Of a stretch of 64,000 nt of DNA, positions 26,046 to 36,136 are shown one piece after another. The stretch's first letter is position 1, and each line of letters opens with the position of its first letter. Source of the DNA: an uncultured Eubacteriales bacterium (GTDB lineage: Bacteria > Bacillota > Clostridia > Christensenellales > CAG-917). The notes under the pieces were generated by a model, which saw only the letters and a program-made list of their open reading frames with translations, was not told where the DNA came from and did no database searches. The DNA lies in contig URIZ01000001.1 of assembly GCA_900548005.1 (NCBI GenBank), positions 124,001 through 188,000 of the forward strand, given 5' to 3'. The position numbers were made by a program, and so were the translations under genes.

Positions 26046-26897
26046 ATGTTAAAAGTTGAAAACCTTGTAAAAAAATATCCAAAGAGCGACAGACTTGCAG
26101 TCGACAACATTTCTTTTGAATTGAGACCGGGCGAAATCTTCGGATTTCTCGGACAAAACGGCGCGGGTAAATCCACGACCATAAAGTGCTTGACGGGCAT
26201 TTTGCCTTTTGACAGCGGCACGATCACCATTTGCGGACACGACATCGTCAAAGAGCCTATCAAGGCAAAAATGGAGATGGGCTACGTCCCCGACAACCAC
26301 TCCGTCTACGAAAGACTCACGGGCAGAGAATACGTCAACTATGTTGCCGACCTTTACAAAGTGCCCGCGCTTGTGAGAACGGAGCGTATCGACCGTTATG
26401 CCAAGCTCTTCAAGCTTGAAAACGCAATCGACAGACAAATCAAGTCCTACTCGCACGGCATGAAACAAAAGATTTGTATCATCGCCGCTCTCATCCACGA
26501 TCCGAAACTTTGGGTGCTTGACGAGCCTATGATGGGACTCGATCCGCAATCCACGGCGGAAATCATCTCGTATATGAGAGAGCATTGCGCAAAGGGCAAC
26601 ACCGTATTCTTCTCAAGCCACAACCTTGACCTTGTCAAGAAACTTTGCCACAGAGCCGCAATCGTCAACGACGGACATCTCATTGACGTCATCGACCTTG
26701 CAGGCAACGAAGCGAACAAGGCAAACCTTGAAGAGACCTTCTTCAAAGTCACCGGCACGTACGAACAAAGATTGTTTGAAGACTACATTGCCCAAGAGAG
26801 CGCGGATATGCGCCCCGAGATGCCGAGCGAAAATAACGAAGCGCAAAGCATCGAAGAATTTGTGGAATCAACCGAAAACAAGGGGGACGAGCAATAA
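26046..26897 (+). CDS. ABC-2 type transporter ATP-binding protein
   Basis: 283 residues. Walker A GQNGAGKST (about 37-45), a signature-like SYSHGMKQK and Walker B LWVLDEPMMGLDP mark the drug/lipid exporter class (CcmA type). A C-terminal extension (about 215-283, acidic) follows the ATPase core. I chose the ATG at 26046, which begins MLKVENLVKKY; a TTG two codons earlier is also possible. The stop overlaps the permease start (TAATG), so the two form one exporter. Confidence 0.92.
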   Translation: MLKVENLVKKYPKSDRLAVDNISFELRPGEIFGFLGQNGAGKSTTIKCLTGILPFDSGTITICGHDIVKEPIKAKMEMGYVPDNHSVYERLTGREYVNYVADLYKVPALVRTERIDRYAKLFKLENAIDRQIKSYSHGMKQKICIIAALIHDPKLWVLDEPMMGLDPQSTAEIISYMREHCAKGNTVFFSSHNLDLVKKLCHRAAIVNDGHLIDVIDLAGNEANKANLEETFFKVTGTYEQRLFEDYIAQESADMRPEMPSENNEAQSIEEFVESTENKGDEQ

Positions 26898-28603
26898 TGA
26901 AAGGCGAATTCTCCATGCAGAGTGTGAGAACGCTCTTCCGTCTCGATCTCAAATCGAGATACGGCGTGACAAACACCGACAAGAAGGCTTGGAAACAAAA
27001 GCTCGGACAAGTGGGCAATGCGTTTTTCTTCCTTCTCGTGTATGCGGTTCTTATCGTTGGCATTTATTATCTTACAAACTTGTTCGTGACTCGCTCGGGG
27101 CTTAGAATCGAATTTTTGGTCATCGTTGCGACGTTTACGATCTGCCTTGCGACGATAATCGCAACGGGCAGCGTTATAAAGAACCTATACCAGAACGGCG
27201 ACAACGAGATGCTGCTGCGATTCCCCGTCAGCGGAAAGGAAATTCTCGTTGCAAAATCCATCTACTGCTATTTGCACAACCTTGTGGTGTGCTTGCTCTT
27301 GATGTTGCCTTTCTACATATCCTTCGGCGTGATCACCAACGCGTCGGTGGGCGACTACTTTGCGTATATCGGGATTGTGTTGTTCTCAACGCTCTTCCCG
27401 TTCTTTATCGCAAACATACTCGCAGTGCCCGTCATGAAGGTCATGAACGCGGTGAAGAACCAATTCCTTCTCGTGCTCATCTTCACGATCATCATCGTGT
27501 GCGCGGTGTTCATCTTGTATCTCGTGTCCCTGTCCAACGTTTTGAACTATCTCAAAAACAGCAAGCAGAACATTTTCTCTGCGGACATGATTGAAAGATA
27601 CCGCAAATTTGCCGAATTTGCCTATCCGTTCAAGTGGTATGCCGAGATTCTCAACGGCATGAAGTACGGCGGACTTTCGGGCGGACAATACGCGCTCCGT
27701 TTCTTGTATCTCATTCTCATCAACGTAGTGTTGGGAGTGGGGGCGTACTTTGTTTCGACAAGAGAGTATTACAAGACGATCCTTTATGGCATCGAAACGC
27801 AAAAAGCGTCTTTCAAAAAGAAAATCAAAGACAAACGCCGTCCCGTCGGTTATGCGCTTTTCAGACGGGAGTTCTATCTCATTTTGAGAAGTTTCAACTA
27901 TTCCTTCCAATATTTCGCAATGGCATGCGCCGCGCCTGTCATGGTGTTCTTCTGCAACCGCCTTGCCGCAACTATGGGAACGGAAAGCATCGGCGCTGGC
28001 ATTATGCCGGGACTTACGCTGATGGTCATTGTCATCTTCATCACGATCATCGTGTCGTTTGCCTCAACGTGTATCTCAAGAGAAGGCTCGAGTTTCTATC
28101 ACACAAAGGTCATTCCCGTCAGCTACACCAATCAAATTCTCGTCAAATTCATCCTGTATTCGCTCACGGGCACGATCTCGGTTGCGCTGTGCTGCGCGAT
28201 TTCGGGCGGCTACTATACGAGCGATATGGGCAAACATCTGCTCACTCCGCTTGACGTAGGCGCAATATTCGGTATTGCGGAAATGCTTGTCATCAGCTTG
28301 ACTTGTCTTAGTATGGTGGCGGACATCAAGTCTCCGACGTTCAACGTGTCGGGTGACGGCGAGCTTGTCGCGGCAAACAAAAACGTTGCTCTTGCAATGA
28401 TCGTGGGCATCGTGGTTGCCATCGCATACGGTTTGTTTGCAATGGTGTTCAGCTTCCTTCCGCTTCCGTTCGGCTACATCGGCGGCAGCAAGATGGGCAC
28501 AATCTATCTTGTGCTTGCAATAGTGTCGATCGTGTTGCTCGCTTGCTCGATTACGGCTCTTTTCGTAAACTTGAACAAGCGTTATCAAAAGATCATCCCG
28601 TAA
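26897..28603 (+). CDS. ABC-2 type transporter permease
   Basis: 568 residues with about 12 predicted membrane helices, starting at roughly residues 34-60 and ending near 560. A soluble cytoplasmic N-terminus (RTLFRLDLKSRYGVTNTDKK) and a basic loop (KKKIKDKRRPVG, about 310) are visible. This resembles the large, fused ABC-2 permeases of Firmicutes whose substrates are unknown. Start overlaps the ATPase stop. The two giant surface proteins follow after only 12 nt, suggesting that they are functionally linked to this exporter. Confidence 0.88.
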   Translation: MKGEFSMQSVRTLFRLDLKSRYGVTNTDKKAWKQKLGQVGNAFFFLLVYAVLIVGIYYLTNLFVTRSGLRIEFLVIVATFTICLATIIATGSVIKNLYQNGDNEMLLRFPVSGKEILVAKSIYCYLHNLVVCLLLMLPFYISFGVITNASVGDYFAYIGIVLFSTLFPFFIANILAVPVMKVMNAVKNQFLLVLIFTIIIVCAVFILYLVSLSNVLNYLKNSKQNIFSADMIERYRKFAEFAYPFKWYAEILNGMKYGGLSGGQYALRFLYLILINVVLGVGAYFVSTREYYKTILYGIETQKASFKKKIKDKRRPVGYALFRREFYLILRSFNYSFQYFAMACAAPVMVFFCNRLAATMGTESIGAGIMPGLTLMVIVIFITIIVSFASTCISREGSSFYHTKVIPVSYTNQILVKFILYSLTGTISVALCCAISGGYYTSDMGKHLLTPLDVGAIFGIAEMLVISLTCLSMVADIKSPTFNVSGDGELVAANKNVALAMIVGIVVAIAYGLFAMVFSFLPLPFGYIGGSKMGTIYLVLAIVSIVLLACSITALFVNLNKRYQKIIP

Positions 28604-28615
28604 GGAGAGAACCAC

Positions 28616-31600
28616 ATGAAAAAAGCTATGGTCGGTATTCTCATCCTTATCCCGATCCTGATCCTTGTCATTGTCGCAATGGTGTCCAACATCGTGTCCA
28701 TGCAAGCGTGGATAAGCGTCGAAGACTTGCTCATCACGGAGAAGGGGACGGAGCGTGCCGCAGACACTATCACTTTGTCGCTTGACGCAATCAGGGGCAA
28801 GACCGTCAGCGTTTTCGATTACGTGGACGTCAAAGTGCTTCCCGAGAAGGCGAACAAGTATACGATAGAGTGGAAAGTGGACAGCAACGTCACCTATACG
28901 GATGAAGACTACCAAGAAAGATACGCCGCGTATCTTGTCGAGTACAATCGCGTAAGGGCGGAGATCGAAGGGGAATATCCCACCTTCTCAACCCCCGAAA
29001 AACAAAACGCGTACAACTTGGCAAAACTCAAATACGCGTCCGACTCGACAAAGATCATCGACGAGATGACTCGCTCGCTTGTTGGAAGGATGTCACCGGC
29101 GGTTGCTTTTGTGGGGGATGACGGCTTCACGGTCGATTCCAACTCCACGGGCAAGTTTGTCGCCTCGTCCTATTGCAATTTCACCGTCAAGGTGGTTGCA
29201 GAAAACGTTTCAAAAACTTTGTCCGTTTCCGTTGTCGGTGACAACGTAGAAAGAGTCACTCTCGGCAATTTGAACGGCGAAGACAACAATATCAAGGTTG
29301 GTCAATCAAGACGTCTTGTACCGACCTACACTCCGATTGACAGCATAGTCAATCACACCGTGTGGCAAAGCGACAAGCAAGACGTTGCGACAGTCGATCA
29401 AAACGGCGTTGTCAAGGCTCTCAAAGCCGGCAGCGCAAACATCACCGTCAAGGCAAGCGTTCACTCCACCGAGAAAGGTGAAATCGCATACGTTGAGAGC
29501 GGCAAGTACACAATCAACGTCACGGCGGACGGCGCAAGCAGCGTGTACGGAGATACGCTTTATACGGCGGCTCGCAGCCGCAGCTTGACGCTCGCTCAAT
29601 TGGGACTTTCAAGCGGCGCAACGGCTGTTGAAGGTTGCGAGATTTCGGGCAATGAAGTCAAAATAACGGCGGAAAAAGCCGTCATTCGCACGGCAAACGG
29701 CGATTTTGTCGTATATGCAGTGGAAGACGGCGCAATCTCGATCGAAAACGCAAGTTTCTTTGAAAACAAGGAAAACGGCTATGTTTTGGCAGTGGGCGAT
29801 CACACGCTCAAGCTCTCGGCTGTATTTGCGGATCAACTTGCAACTTCCGCCGTTGGCAACGTGAATTGGACGTCTTCGGACACCGACGTGGCAACCGTTT
29901 CGGCAAACGGTGAAGTCAAGGGCGTCAAAAACGGATACGTCACCGTCACCGCAACCGCGGACAACGGCAAGAGCACGTCCATAACTCTCAATGTGCGCAA
30001 CAAACTTGCATCCCTTCAACTTCGCACTTCCGACTCGTCACTTGCGGTCGGTATGGCAAAAGAAACCGTGTTTGCAAGCGAAAGATACAAAAACGGCGCA
30101 TTTGAAAAAGAAGCCAACTTCATGAACGTGGTCGTTCAAGGCGAGCCGAGAGATGCAACCGAGGCTCAACTTGCCGATTTCTACGAATCATACAAGTTCG
30201 AGATCGTGTCGGGCGGCGAATATGCGCATTTCGATACTACTGTGGCAAACAAGCTCGTGTTTGACTCCGCTCTCGAAGGCAAGATGAAACAGAATATTGT
30301 CGTGCGCGTGAGCGCGCGCTATCCAAAGCATGAAGGCATGAGCAAGTTCACCACCGAAGACGTGACAATCACTGCCGTTTACGGTGTGAGCGTATCCGAC
30401 ATCGATCAGCTGCTCAAAGCCGTGCAAGAGCAAAAGGCGTATGCGTACAAAGAAGGCAACTTCGTCCCCGCAGTCACCCGCTTTCAACATCAGAACGGCG
30501 ATGACAAATACATCGTGCAAGAAAACGAGAGTTCTCTCAACACCTATGCGGTGTGTCTCACTCAAAACTGTGCCTACAAAGTCGTGTATGACGAAAACGG
30601 CAAGGTCGTGGGCATCGGCGACAGAGAGGGCAGAGCTCAGTTCTACGGCGATTTGTATGGCAACAACCACATGATCTCGGCAATCACGGGGCAGGTGGAT
30701 CACCAACTAATCCGCATATCTTGGAGCAATTTGACCGTGTCCAACGTCATCTTGCGCGGAAACTCTTCTCCCGAAGACAAGGAGATAAACAACGCGCAGG
30801 ACACAAAGTCGTTCAAGGGCGATTTGGTCATTCTCGGCAGCGACGTGCATTGGGACTATTATAGATTGGTCAACGTCAAGTTCGAGTACTGCATTTTGGA
30901 AAACGGCGTCAACGGTTTCTCCTGTCGTAACAACGATTTGCAACTTAACGGCTGCGTCATCCGCAACTTGCTCGCATCGGGCATAACCACGCCGCAACGC
31001 GTGTGTTACAGGGATGAAGACAAAGCAAATCACCCGTATTATTCGCACGTGAAATTGCACAATCTCGTGTTTTCCAACACGCTCGGCTCGCTGCTTGTCA
31101 TCACCAATGAGAAGTTTGCCGTCAAACCGACTGCGGACGGAAAAGGCGAATATCGTTTCGTCCCCGGCGACGAAGAGGCAAACTACAAATACGCCATAGA
31201 ACATTTCTACAGCAAAGGCATCAACTGCGAAGTGGAGCAAACGGGATTCTTGGAAGCGTACAACTGGCAAGACGTGTCCAACGCCAAATTGTTCTTCACG
31301 GGTGACGACTACTACGATTTGCTCATTCAACAGGCAAGCGAGGCGGTGCTCAGATTCAACAGCGCGTTTGAAAACTATCGCTACGTAGACTCAAACAACA
31401 CTTGCTGGTTGCACGTTGCGATCGTGGCGGCGGGACTTTCGTTTGACGGCACGGGTATGTACACCGAAGTGCCTATGCCCAAGATCTCTCTTGCCAACAT
31501 GGAAGACTACTACACGCTCGACACTCGCACAATGAAGGTGGAAAGCAAAGAATTCCTCGGCATTGCCGCCGAAAAACTTCTCATGGGTATGCCGTTCTTT

Positions 31601-31687
31601 GTTTACGGCTATCCCAACAATGCAAAAATCATGCCGTATTCGACCTACACGTTGAATGCCGCATTTATCGACAGAATGCACAACTAA
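28616..31687 (+). CDS. Membrane-anchored bacterial Ig-like protein, tandem paralogue A
   Basis: 1023 residues. An N-terminal uncleaved-looking helix (about 6-29, GILILIPILILVIVAMV) anchors it with the bulk outside. A charged helical stretch lies at about 90-150. Two Big_2-like domains follow (about 210-303 and 388-460; note WQSDKQDVATVDQNGVVKAL and WTSSDTDVATVSANGEVKGV). Residues about 670-830 have short repeated strands with Asn ladders (YGNNHMIS, LTVSNVILRGN, LQLNGCVIRNL), which look like a parallel beta-helix. No LPXTG or secretion tail is seen. It lies 12 nt after the ABC permease with AAGGAGAG before the ATG. Function unknown. Confidence 0.88.
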   Translation: MKKAMVGILILIPILILVIVAMVSNIVSMQAWISVEDLLITEKGTERAADTITLSLDAIRGKTVSVFDYVDVKVLPEKANKYTIEWKVDSNVTYTDEDYQERYAAYLVEYNRVRAEIEGEYPTFSTPEKQNAYNLAKLKYASDSTKIIDEMTRSLVGRMSPAVAFVGDDGFTVDSNSTGKFVASSYCNFTVKVVAENVSKTLSVSVVGDNVERVTLGNLNGEDNNIKVGQSRRLVPTYTPIDSIVNHTVWQSDKQDVATVDQNGVVKALKAGSANITVKASVHSTEKGEIAYVESGKYTINVTADGASSVYGDTLYTAARSRSLTLAQLGLSSGATAVEGCEISGNEVKITAEKAVIRTANGDFVVYAVEDGAISIENASFFENKENGYVLAVGDHTLKLSAVFADQLATSAVGNVNWTSSDTDVATVSANGEVKGVKNGYVTVTATADNGKSTSITLNVRNKLASLQLRTSDSSLAVGMAKETVFASERYKNGAFEKEANFMNVVVQGEPRDATEAQLADFYESYKFEIVSGGEYAHFDTTVANKLVFDSALEGKMKQNIVVRVSARYPKHEGMSKFTTEDVTITAVYGVSVSDIDQLLKAVQEQKAYAYKEGNFVPAVTRFQHQNGDDKYIVQENESSLNTYAVCLTQNCAYKVVYDENGKVVGIGDREGRAQFYGDLYGNNHMISAITGQVDHQLIRISWSNLTVSNVILRGNSSPEDKEINNAQDTKSFKGDLVILGSDVHWDYYRLVNVKFEYCILENGVNGFSCRNNDLQLNGCVIRNLLASGITTPQRVCYRDEDKANHPYYSHVKLHNLVFSNTLGSLLVITNEKFAVKPTADGKGEYRFVPGDEEANYKYAIEHFYSKGINCEVEQTGFLEAYNWQDVSNAKLFFTGDDYYDLLIQQASEAVLRFNSAFENYRYVDSNNTCWLHVAIVAAGLSFDGTGMYTEVPMPKISLANMEDYYTLDTRTMKVESKEFLGIAAEKLLMGMPFFVYGYPNNAKIMPYSTYTLNAAFIDRMHN

Positions 31688-31698
31688 GGAGCGACACG

Positions 31699-34600
31699 AT
31701 GAAAAAAGTAATGATAGGAATGCTCATCTTGATACCGATTCTCATCCTTGTGATAGTTGCGCTCGTTTCAAGCATCATATCCATTCAGGCATGGATAAGC
31801 GTTGAAGACATAATTCTCAAACACAAGGGCACGGAAAACGTTGCCGAAGATATATCTTTCAACTTTGCAAACGTTGCCAACAAGACGATAAATCTCTACG
31901 ATTATATCGACGTCAAGGTGCTGCCAGACAAGGCGAACAAGTACACTGTTGAGTGGCACATCACAGGTGACGTCATCTGCACCGATGACGAGTATCAAGC
32001 AAAATACGAAAAGTACAAACAAGATCTTTCCGCTCTCAAATCAGAGCTTGAAAGCGAATATCCCAATTTCACCGATCCCGAACGCAAGAACGCGTACAAG
32101 ACGGCAAAATCCCAATACGGCGACGACTCTGTCAAGATCATCAACGCAATGGCGGACACGCTCTTGACAAGGGTTTATCCTGCCGCAAGTATGGTTGACG
32201 GAGAAGGCAATGACGTTGCGTCCAACACAACTGCGAAAATGGTGATCGGCTCATACTGCAACTTCACGATCAAGGTCGTTGCAGAGACCGTTTCCAAGAC
32301 GCTCAACGTGTCGGTTGTGGGCGACAATGTCGAGAGAGTCACTCTTGGCAATTTGGCAGGTGAAGACTCCAACGTCGCAGTGGGCGACAGCAAGCGTCTT
32401 GTGCCAAGCTACACGCCCATTGACAGCATCGTCAACTACACGATCTGGCACAGCGACAACGAAGAAGTGGCAACAGTCGATCAAAACGGCGTTGTCAGCG
32501 CGCGCAAGGCAGGCACGGCAAACATCACCATGCAAGCAAGCGTGCACTCAACAGAAAAAGGCGCGTCACAATACGTCACGTCCGCTCCGTACACAATCAC
32601 CGTCACGGCAAACGGCGCAAGCAGCGTGTTCGGCAAGGCTCTTTATACGTCCCGAAAGTCCTTCACGTTTGAAGAACTCGGAATTGACGCAAGCTCCACC
32701 GAAAAAGAAGGTTGCACCATTTCGGGAGATAACGTCACGATAACGGGCGATAAAGCCGTGATTCGCACGGCAAACGGCGATTTTGAGATTTTCTCGGTCG
32801 GCGCGGATTCTATCGTGATAGAAAACGTGGACTTCTATTCCAAGCAATCGGGATTTGTTCACGCCGTGGGCGAGCATACGCTCAAACTCAAAGCGATTTT
32901 TGCCGATGAACTTGCCACCGACACTCTCGGCGCAATCGAATGGTCTTCATCGGATACGGACGTTGCCACCGTCAACGACAATGGCGAAGTCACGGGATTG
33001 AAGAACGGCACGACAATCATAACCGCAAAGAGCGCGACCGCCACCACGAGCATCGAGATTCACGTGCAAAGCAAGATTGCGTCCATGCAACTGCGCACGT
33101 CCAATGCGCGCCTTGCAATCGGTCTTGCAAGAGAAGCGGTGTTTGCAAGCGAAAGATACGTCAACGACGCTTTTGAAAAAGAGCCCAACTTTGTTGACAT
33201 CGCAGTGCAGGGCGAGCCGAAAGACGCAACCGCGGAAGAGCTTGCGCTCTTCTATTCCGCATACAAGTTCGAGATTGTGTCTGGCGGAGAATACGCGCAC
33301 TTTGACGAAACAGTCGCAAACAGACTTGTGTTCGATTCTGCTCTGGAAGGCAAGGGCAAACAAAACATCGTTGTCCGCGTGAGCGCGCGCTATCCCAAAT
33401 ATGAAGGATTGAGCAGATTTACAACCGAAGAAGTGACAATCACTGCCGTCTACGGCGTTGCCGTCAAGAACATTGCCGAGCTTCGCAATGCTGCCAATTT
33501 CCAACAATCATACGCTCGTGCCGAAGGCAACTTCATCGGGCCCGAAATGACGTTGGATCTCAATCCCGAAGGCGGAAGATACTTTGTGTACACTCAACAC
33601 GGATCGCACAAAACCTATGCGATTTGCCTTGAAAACAACATCGAGTTTGACAAAAATTCGGACGGCACTCCCGTGCCTATCACTGGTGACAATAATATTA
33701 GACTGTATGGCAATTTGTACGGCAACAACCACATGATCTCATCGCTCAAAGGGCAGGTTGGCAAATACGTGTCGGCTTTGATAATGGAGTGGAGCAACGT
33801 CACCGTCAGCAACATCGTGTTGAGAACAAACGACCTTGGCGATGACACTGAAATCAGCAATGCCGACGACACCAAGGGCTTTACGGGTGAAACCATGTTC
33901 GCAGGAGATGCGGACTACTCCCGAGTACACTTGAAAAACTTGCGTGTGGAATACTCCATTTTAGAGAACGGTGAAAAGGCTCTCAACTCTTTCAACTGCG
34001 ATTTGACGCTTGACGGATGCGTGATGCGCAACTACACATCGTGTGGCATGTACGTCCCGCAACGTATGTATTGGAAGGACGAAGAACGCGGCTGTGCGAT
34101 ATTCTACTCAAACATCACGTTCAACAACTTCACGGCTTCCAATATGCTGTGCTCGGTTATGTCGTCTTGCTATGAGCGATTCACAATCACCGATCCCGAA
34201 AAGGACGAAAACGGCAAAGAAAAGTCGTTTGGCAGATTCATCCGCAACGATATGGAGGCAAACGAAAAGTATTTCATGGAAAACTTGTACGCCAAGGACA
34301 TCAACCTTGTCATCAAGCAAACAGGTTTCTTCAACATATACAACTGGCAGGATGTCGACAATGCGTCCATTATCAACATTGGTGATGGCGACGCCAACAA
34401 AGAGCTGAATCAAATTATTCAAACCGCCAGCGGCGATTTGTTGCGCAACAATGCGGCATTCAAGGATTATCGCTATGAAGGCACGGGCGCAGATGAAGGT
34501 AAGACTTGGTTCCACTTGGCGTTCCTTTGCACAGGCATCTCTGCAGGACAGGGTATCTTCAATGAGAAAACCTATCTCAATTTCACATCAGAAACCGGTG

Positions 34601-34773
34601 ATTTGCACAGGTTCAACATGAGCGATCTCGATCCCAAAGCCGGCGGTATCCCCGTAGTCATCAACACTGTCAAGAAGTTCTCCATTCAGTTCTTCGGCTA
34701 CGCCAACGACAACCCGATCACACCTTATTCAACCTACAAGATCAACGCCGCCTTCATCGACAGCCTGCATTGA
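31699..34773 (+). CDS. Membrane-anchored bacterial Ig-like protein, tandem paralogue B
   Basis: 1024 residues, collinear with the preceding protein from the anchor (GMLILIPILILVIVALV) to the C-terminal AAFIDSLH. Ig-like blocks show WHSDNEEVATVDQNGVVSAR and WSSSDTDVATVNDNGEVTGL, and the beta-helix-like part recurs (YGNNHMISSLKG). Some stretches are near-identical (VSVVGDNVERVTLGNL) while loops differ, so the duplication is old. It starts 11 nt after paralogue A with AAGGAG, and a strong terminator closes the operon. The pair may act as a complex at the ABC-2 exporter. That is inference from position. Confidence 0.88.
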   Translation: MKKVMIGMLILIPILILVIVALVSSIISIQAWISVEDIILKHKGTENVAEDISFNFANVANKTINLYDYIDVKVLPDKANKYTVEWHITGDVICTDDEYQAKYEKYKQDLSALKSELESEYPNFTDPERKNAYKTAKSQYGDDSVKIINAMADTLLTRVYPAASMVDGEGNDVASNTTAKMVIGSYCNFTIKVVAETVSKTLNVSVVGDNVERVTLGNLAGEDSNVAVGDSKRLVPSYTPIDSIVNYTIWHSDNEEVATVDQNGVVSARKAGTANITMQASVHSTEKGASQYVTSAPYTITVTANGASSVFGKALYTSRKSFTFEELGIDASSTEKEGCTISGDNVTITGDKAVIRTANGDFEIFSVGADSIVIENVDFYSKQSGFVHAVGEHTLKLKAIFADELATDTLGAIEWSSSDTDVATVNDNGEVTGLKNGTTIITAKSATATTSIEIHVQSKIASMQLRTSNARLAIGLAREAVFASERYVNDAFEKEPNFVDIAVQGEPKDATAEELALFYSAYKFEIVSGGEYAHFDETVANRLVFDSALEGKGKQNIVVRVSARYPKYEGLSRFTTEEVTITAVYGVAVKNIAELRNAANFQQSYARAEGNFIGPEMTLDLNPEGGRYFVYTQHGSHKTYAICLENNIEFDKNSDGTPVPITGDNNIRLYGNLYGNNHMISSLKGQVGKYVSALIMEWSNVTVSNIVLRTNDLGDDTEISNADDTKGFTGETMFAGDADYSRVHLKNLRVEYSILENGEKALNSFNCDLTLDGCVMRNYTSCGMYVPQRMYWKDEERGCAIFYSNITFNNFTASNMLCSVMSSCYERFTITDPEKDENGKEKSFGRFIRNDMEANEKYFMENLYAKDINLVIKQTGFFNIYNWQDVDNASIINIGDGDANKELNQIIQTASGDLLRNNAAFKDYRYEGTGADEGKTWFHLAFLCTGISAGQGIFNEKTYLNFTSETGDLHRFNMSDLDPKAGGIPVVINTVKKFSIQFFGYANDNPITPYSTYKINAAFIDSLH

Positions 34774-34811
34774 TTTTGATATAAGTTGTTTTTATTCGAC
34801 TGATTTTTCAT

Positions 34812-34846
34812 TGCTATTGAGCGGCTTGTCCGCTCAATAGCATTTT
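34812..34846 (+). terminator. Terminator of the ABC-2/Ig-protein operon
   Basis: 13-bp perfect stem TGCTATTGAGCGG / CCGCTCAATAGCA with a 5-nt loop, then TTTT. Confidence 0.8.
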
Positions 34847-34957
34847 CAACTCAAAAGTTTGTTAAAAACAAGCATCGTCGGCAAAAAATAATGACACAAG
34901 ATTGATTGATTTTGTCGGAGATTTGATATAAAATGAGTGTATAAAGGAGACATCATT

Positions 34958-35215
34958 ATGCATTACGTATACAAGACGCAAGGCACTTGCGCAAGACAGA
35001 TAGAGTTTGACATTGACGGAAAGGTCGTCACCAACGTGAAGTTTTTCGGCGGATGCCCGGGCAATCTCACGGCGATACCCATTTTGGTGGACGGCATGAC
35101 GGTTGACGAGATCGAGAGCAAGCTCAAAGACGTGAAGTGCGGATTTAAGAACACGTCCTGCACCGGACAGCTTGCAATCGCAGTGCGCAAAGCGTACGAA
35201 GAAGAAAACAAATAA
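34958..35215 (+). CDS. TSCPD domain protein (TIGR03905 type)
   Basis: 85 residues. Matches the small stand-alone TSCPD family: TCARQIEFDIDG, then FFGGCPGNL, and the name-giving cysteine motif near the end (NTSCTGQLA). TSCPD domains otherwise occur at the C-terminus of class II ribonucleotide reductases, and the stand-alone form has no proven role. The ATG at 34958 is 8 nt after AAAGGAG. Confidence 0.85.
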   Translation: MHYVYKTQGTCARQIEFDIDGKVVTNVKFFGGCPGNLTAIPILVDGMTVDEIESKLKDVKCGFKNTSCTGQLAIAVRKAYEEENK

Positions 35216-35377
35216 TTCAAGCGGTTTTGCGGTTTTATGCGCCGATAGGAGCATCACTCTTGCGGCTTTTGCTTGCGCAAGGCAGCGTGTGGTAGCGTTG
35301 ACGTTAAAAGCGTTGCCGACAATTGCGCTATAAGATAAAAAGCGGCAAAACTAGCCAAAAAACTATATGCGAAATTC

Positions 35378-35407
35378 AAAATCGAGCCAAATTCGGCTCG
35401 ATTTTTC
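35378..35407 (+). terminator. Terminator-like hairpin in the 35.2-35.7 kb gap
   Basis: AAAATCGAGCC / GGCTCGATTTT stem with a 6-nt loop and T-tail, 160 nt after the TSCPD gene. Apart from the NUDIX promoter, nothing else was recognised in this 463-bp gap. Confidence 0.75.
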
Positions 35408-35521
35408 ATAAAATGCGGTTTTCTGATGAAAAACGGCGGTATTTTGCAAGCGATGTAGGGATATAGTGTGGTGTGAAAACGGTCTGACAAAAAGCGTAAA
35501 ATGCGCCTTGCAATCTCACTA

Positions 35522-35550
35522 TTGAAATTGAAACTTGCGTATGATATAAT
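35522..35550 (+). promoter_or_regulatory. Promoter of the NUDIX gene
   Basis: TTGAAA, 17-nt spacer, TATAAT. The leader is about 120 nt. Confidence 0.65.
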
Positions 35551-35678
35551 TTAGGGGAATGTAAAAGGCGGTTTGAGCGGTTTTTGCGGTTATGCGCTTT
35601 GACAGCGCGAGATTTTGCCACTTGGCAGCCGCAAGATAGCTGCGACACAATCGATTGCATTCAAAGGAGTTGATTGTT

Positions 35679-36086
35679 ATGATGGACGTTGTCGGCGCGC
35701 TCATCTTCAAGGACGGCAAGTTGCTCGTCTGCCAAAGACCGAAAAACAAGGCTCGCGCTCTAAATTGGGAGTTTGTGGGAGGCAAGGTGGAAGACGGCGA
35801 GACGAGAGAAGCCGCGCTTAAGAGAGAGTGCAAAGAAGAGCTTGACGCTGACGTTGCGGTGGGCGAGTTGTTTATGCACGTGGTGCATCGCTACACGGAC
35901 GTCGAGATCTCGCTGTGGATATATCGCGCCACGCTAAAAGAAGGCTCGGCGGTGAGAAATCTCGAACACAACGATATAAGATGGATTGACGTTGGCGATA
36001 TAGACGGCTATGAGTTTTGCCCTGCGGACGTTGACATCGTCAAGCAAATCAAGCAGGAAAAAGACCGACTTGAAAAAGGATTATAA
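35679..36086 (+). CDS. NUDIX hydrolase, MutT-like
   Basis: 135 residues. The NUDIX box GGKVEDGETREAALKRECKEEL (about 37-58) contains the required G-x5-E-x7-RExxEE pattern with small changes. The MutT/8-oxo-dGTPase-like start (VVGALIFKDGKLLVCQRP) suggests hydrolysis of oxidised or non-canonical dNTPs. The ATG at 35679 is 9 nt after AAAGGAG; a second ATG follows immediately and could serve. It lies 50 nt upstream of the nucleoside-kinase gene. Confidence 0.88.
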   Translation: MMDVVGALIFKDGKLLVCQRPKNKARALNWEFVGGKVEDGETREAALKRECKEELDADVAVGELFMHVVHRYTDVEISLWIYRATLKEGSAVRNLEHNDIRWIDVGDIDGYEFCPADVDIVKQIKQEKDRLEKGL

Positions 36087-36136
36087 TCTCAACCAATCTC
36101 ATTTTTTTGTGCAACTCAGGTTGCAAAGGGGGTACT

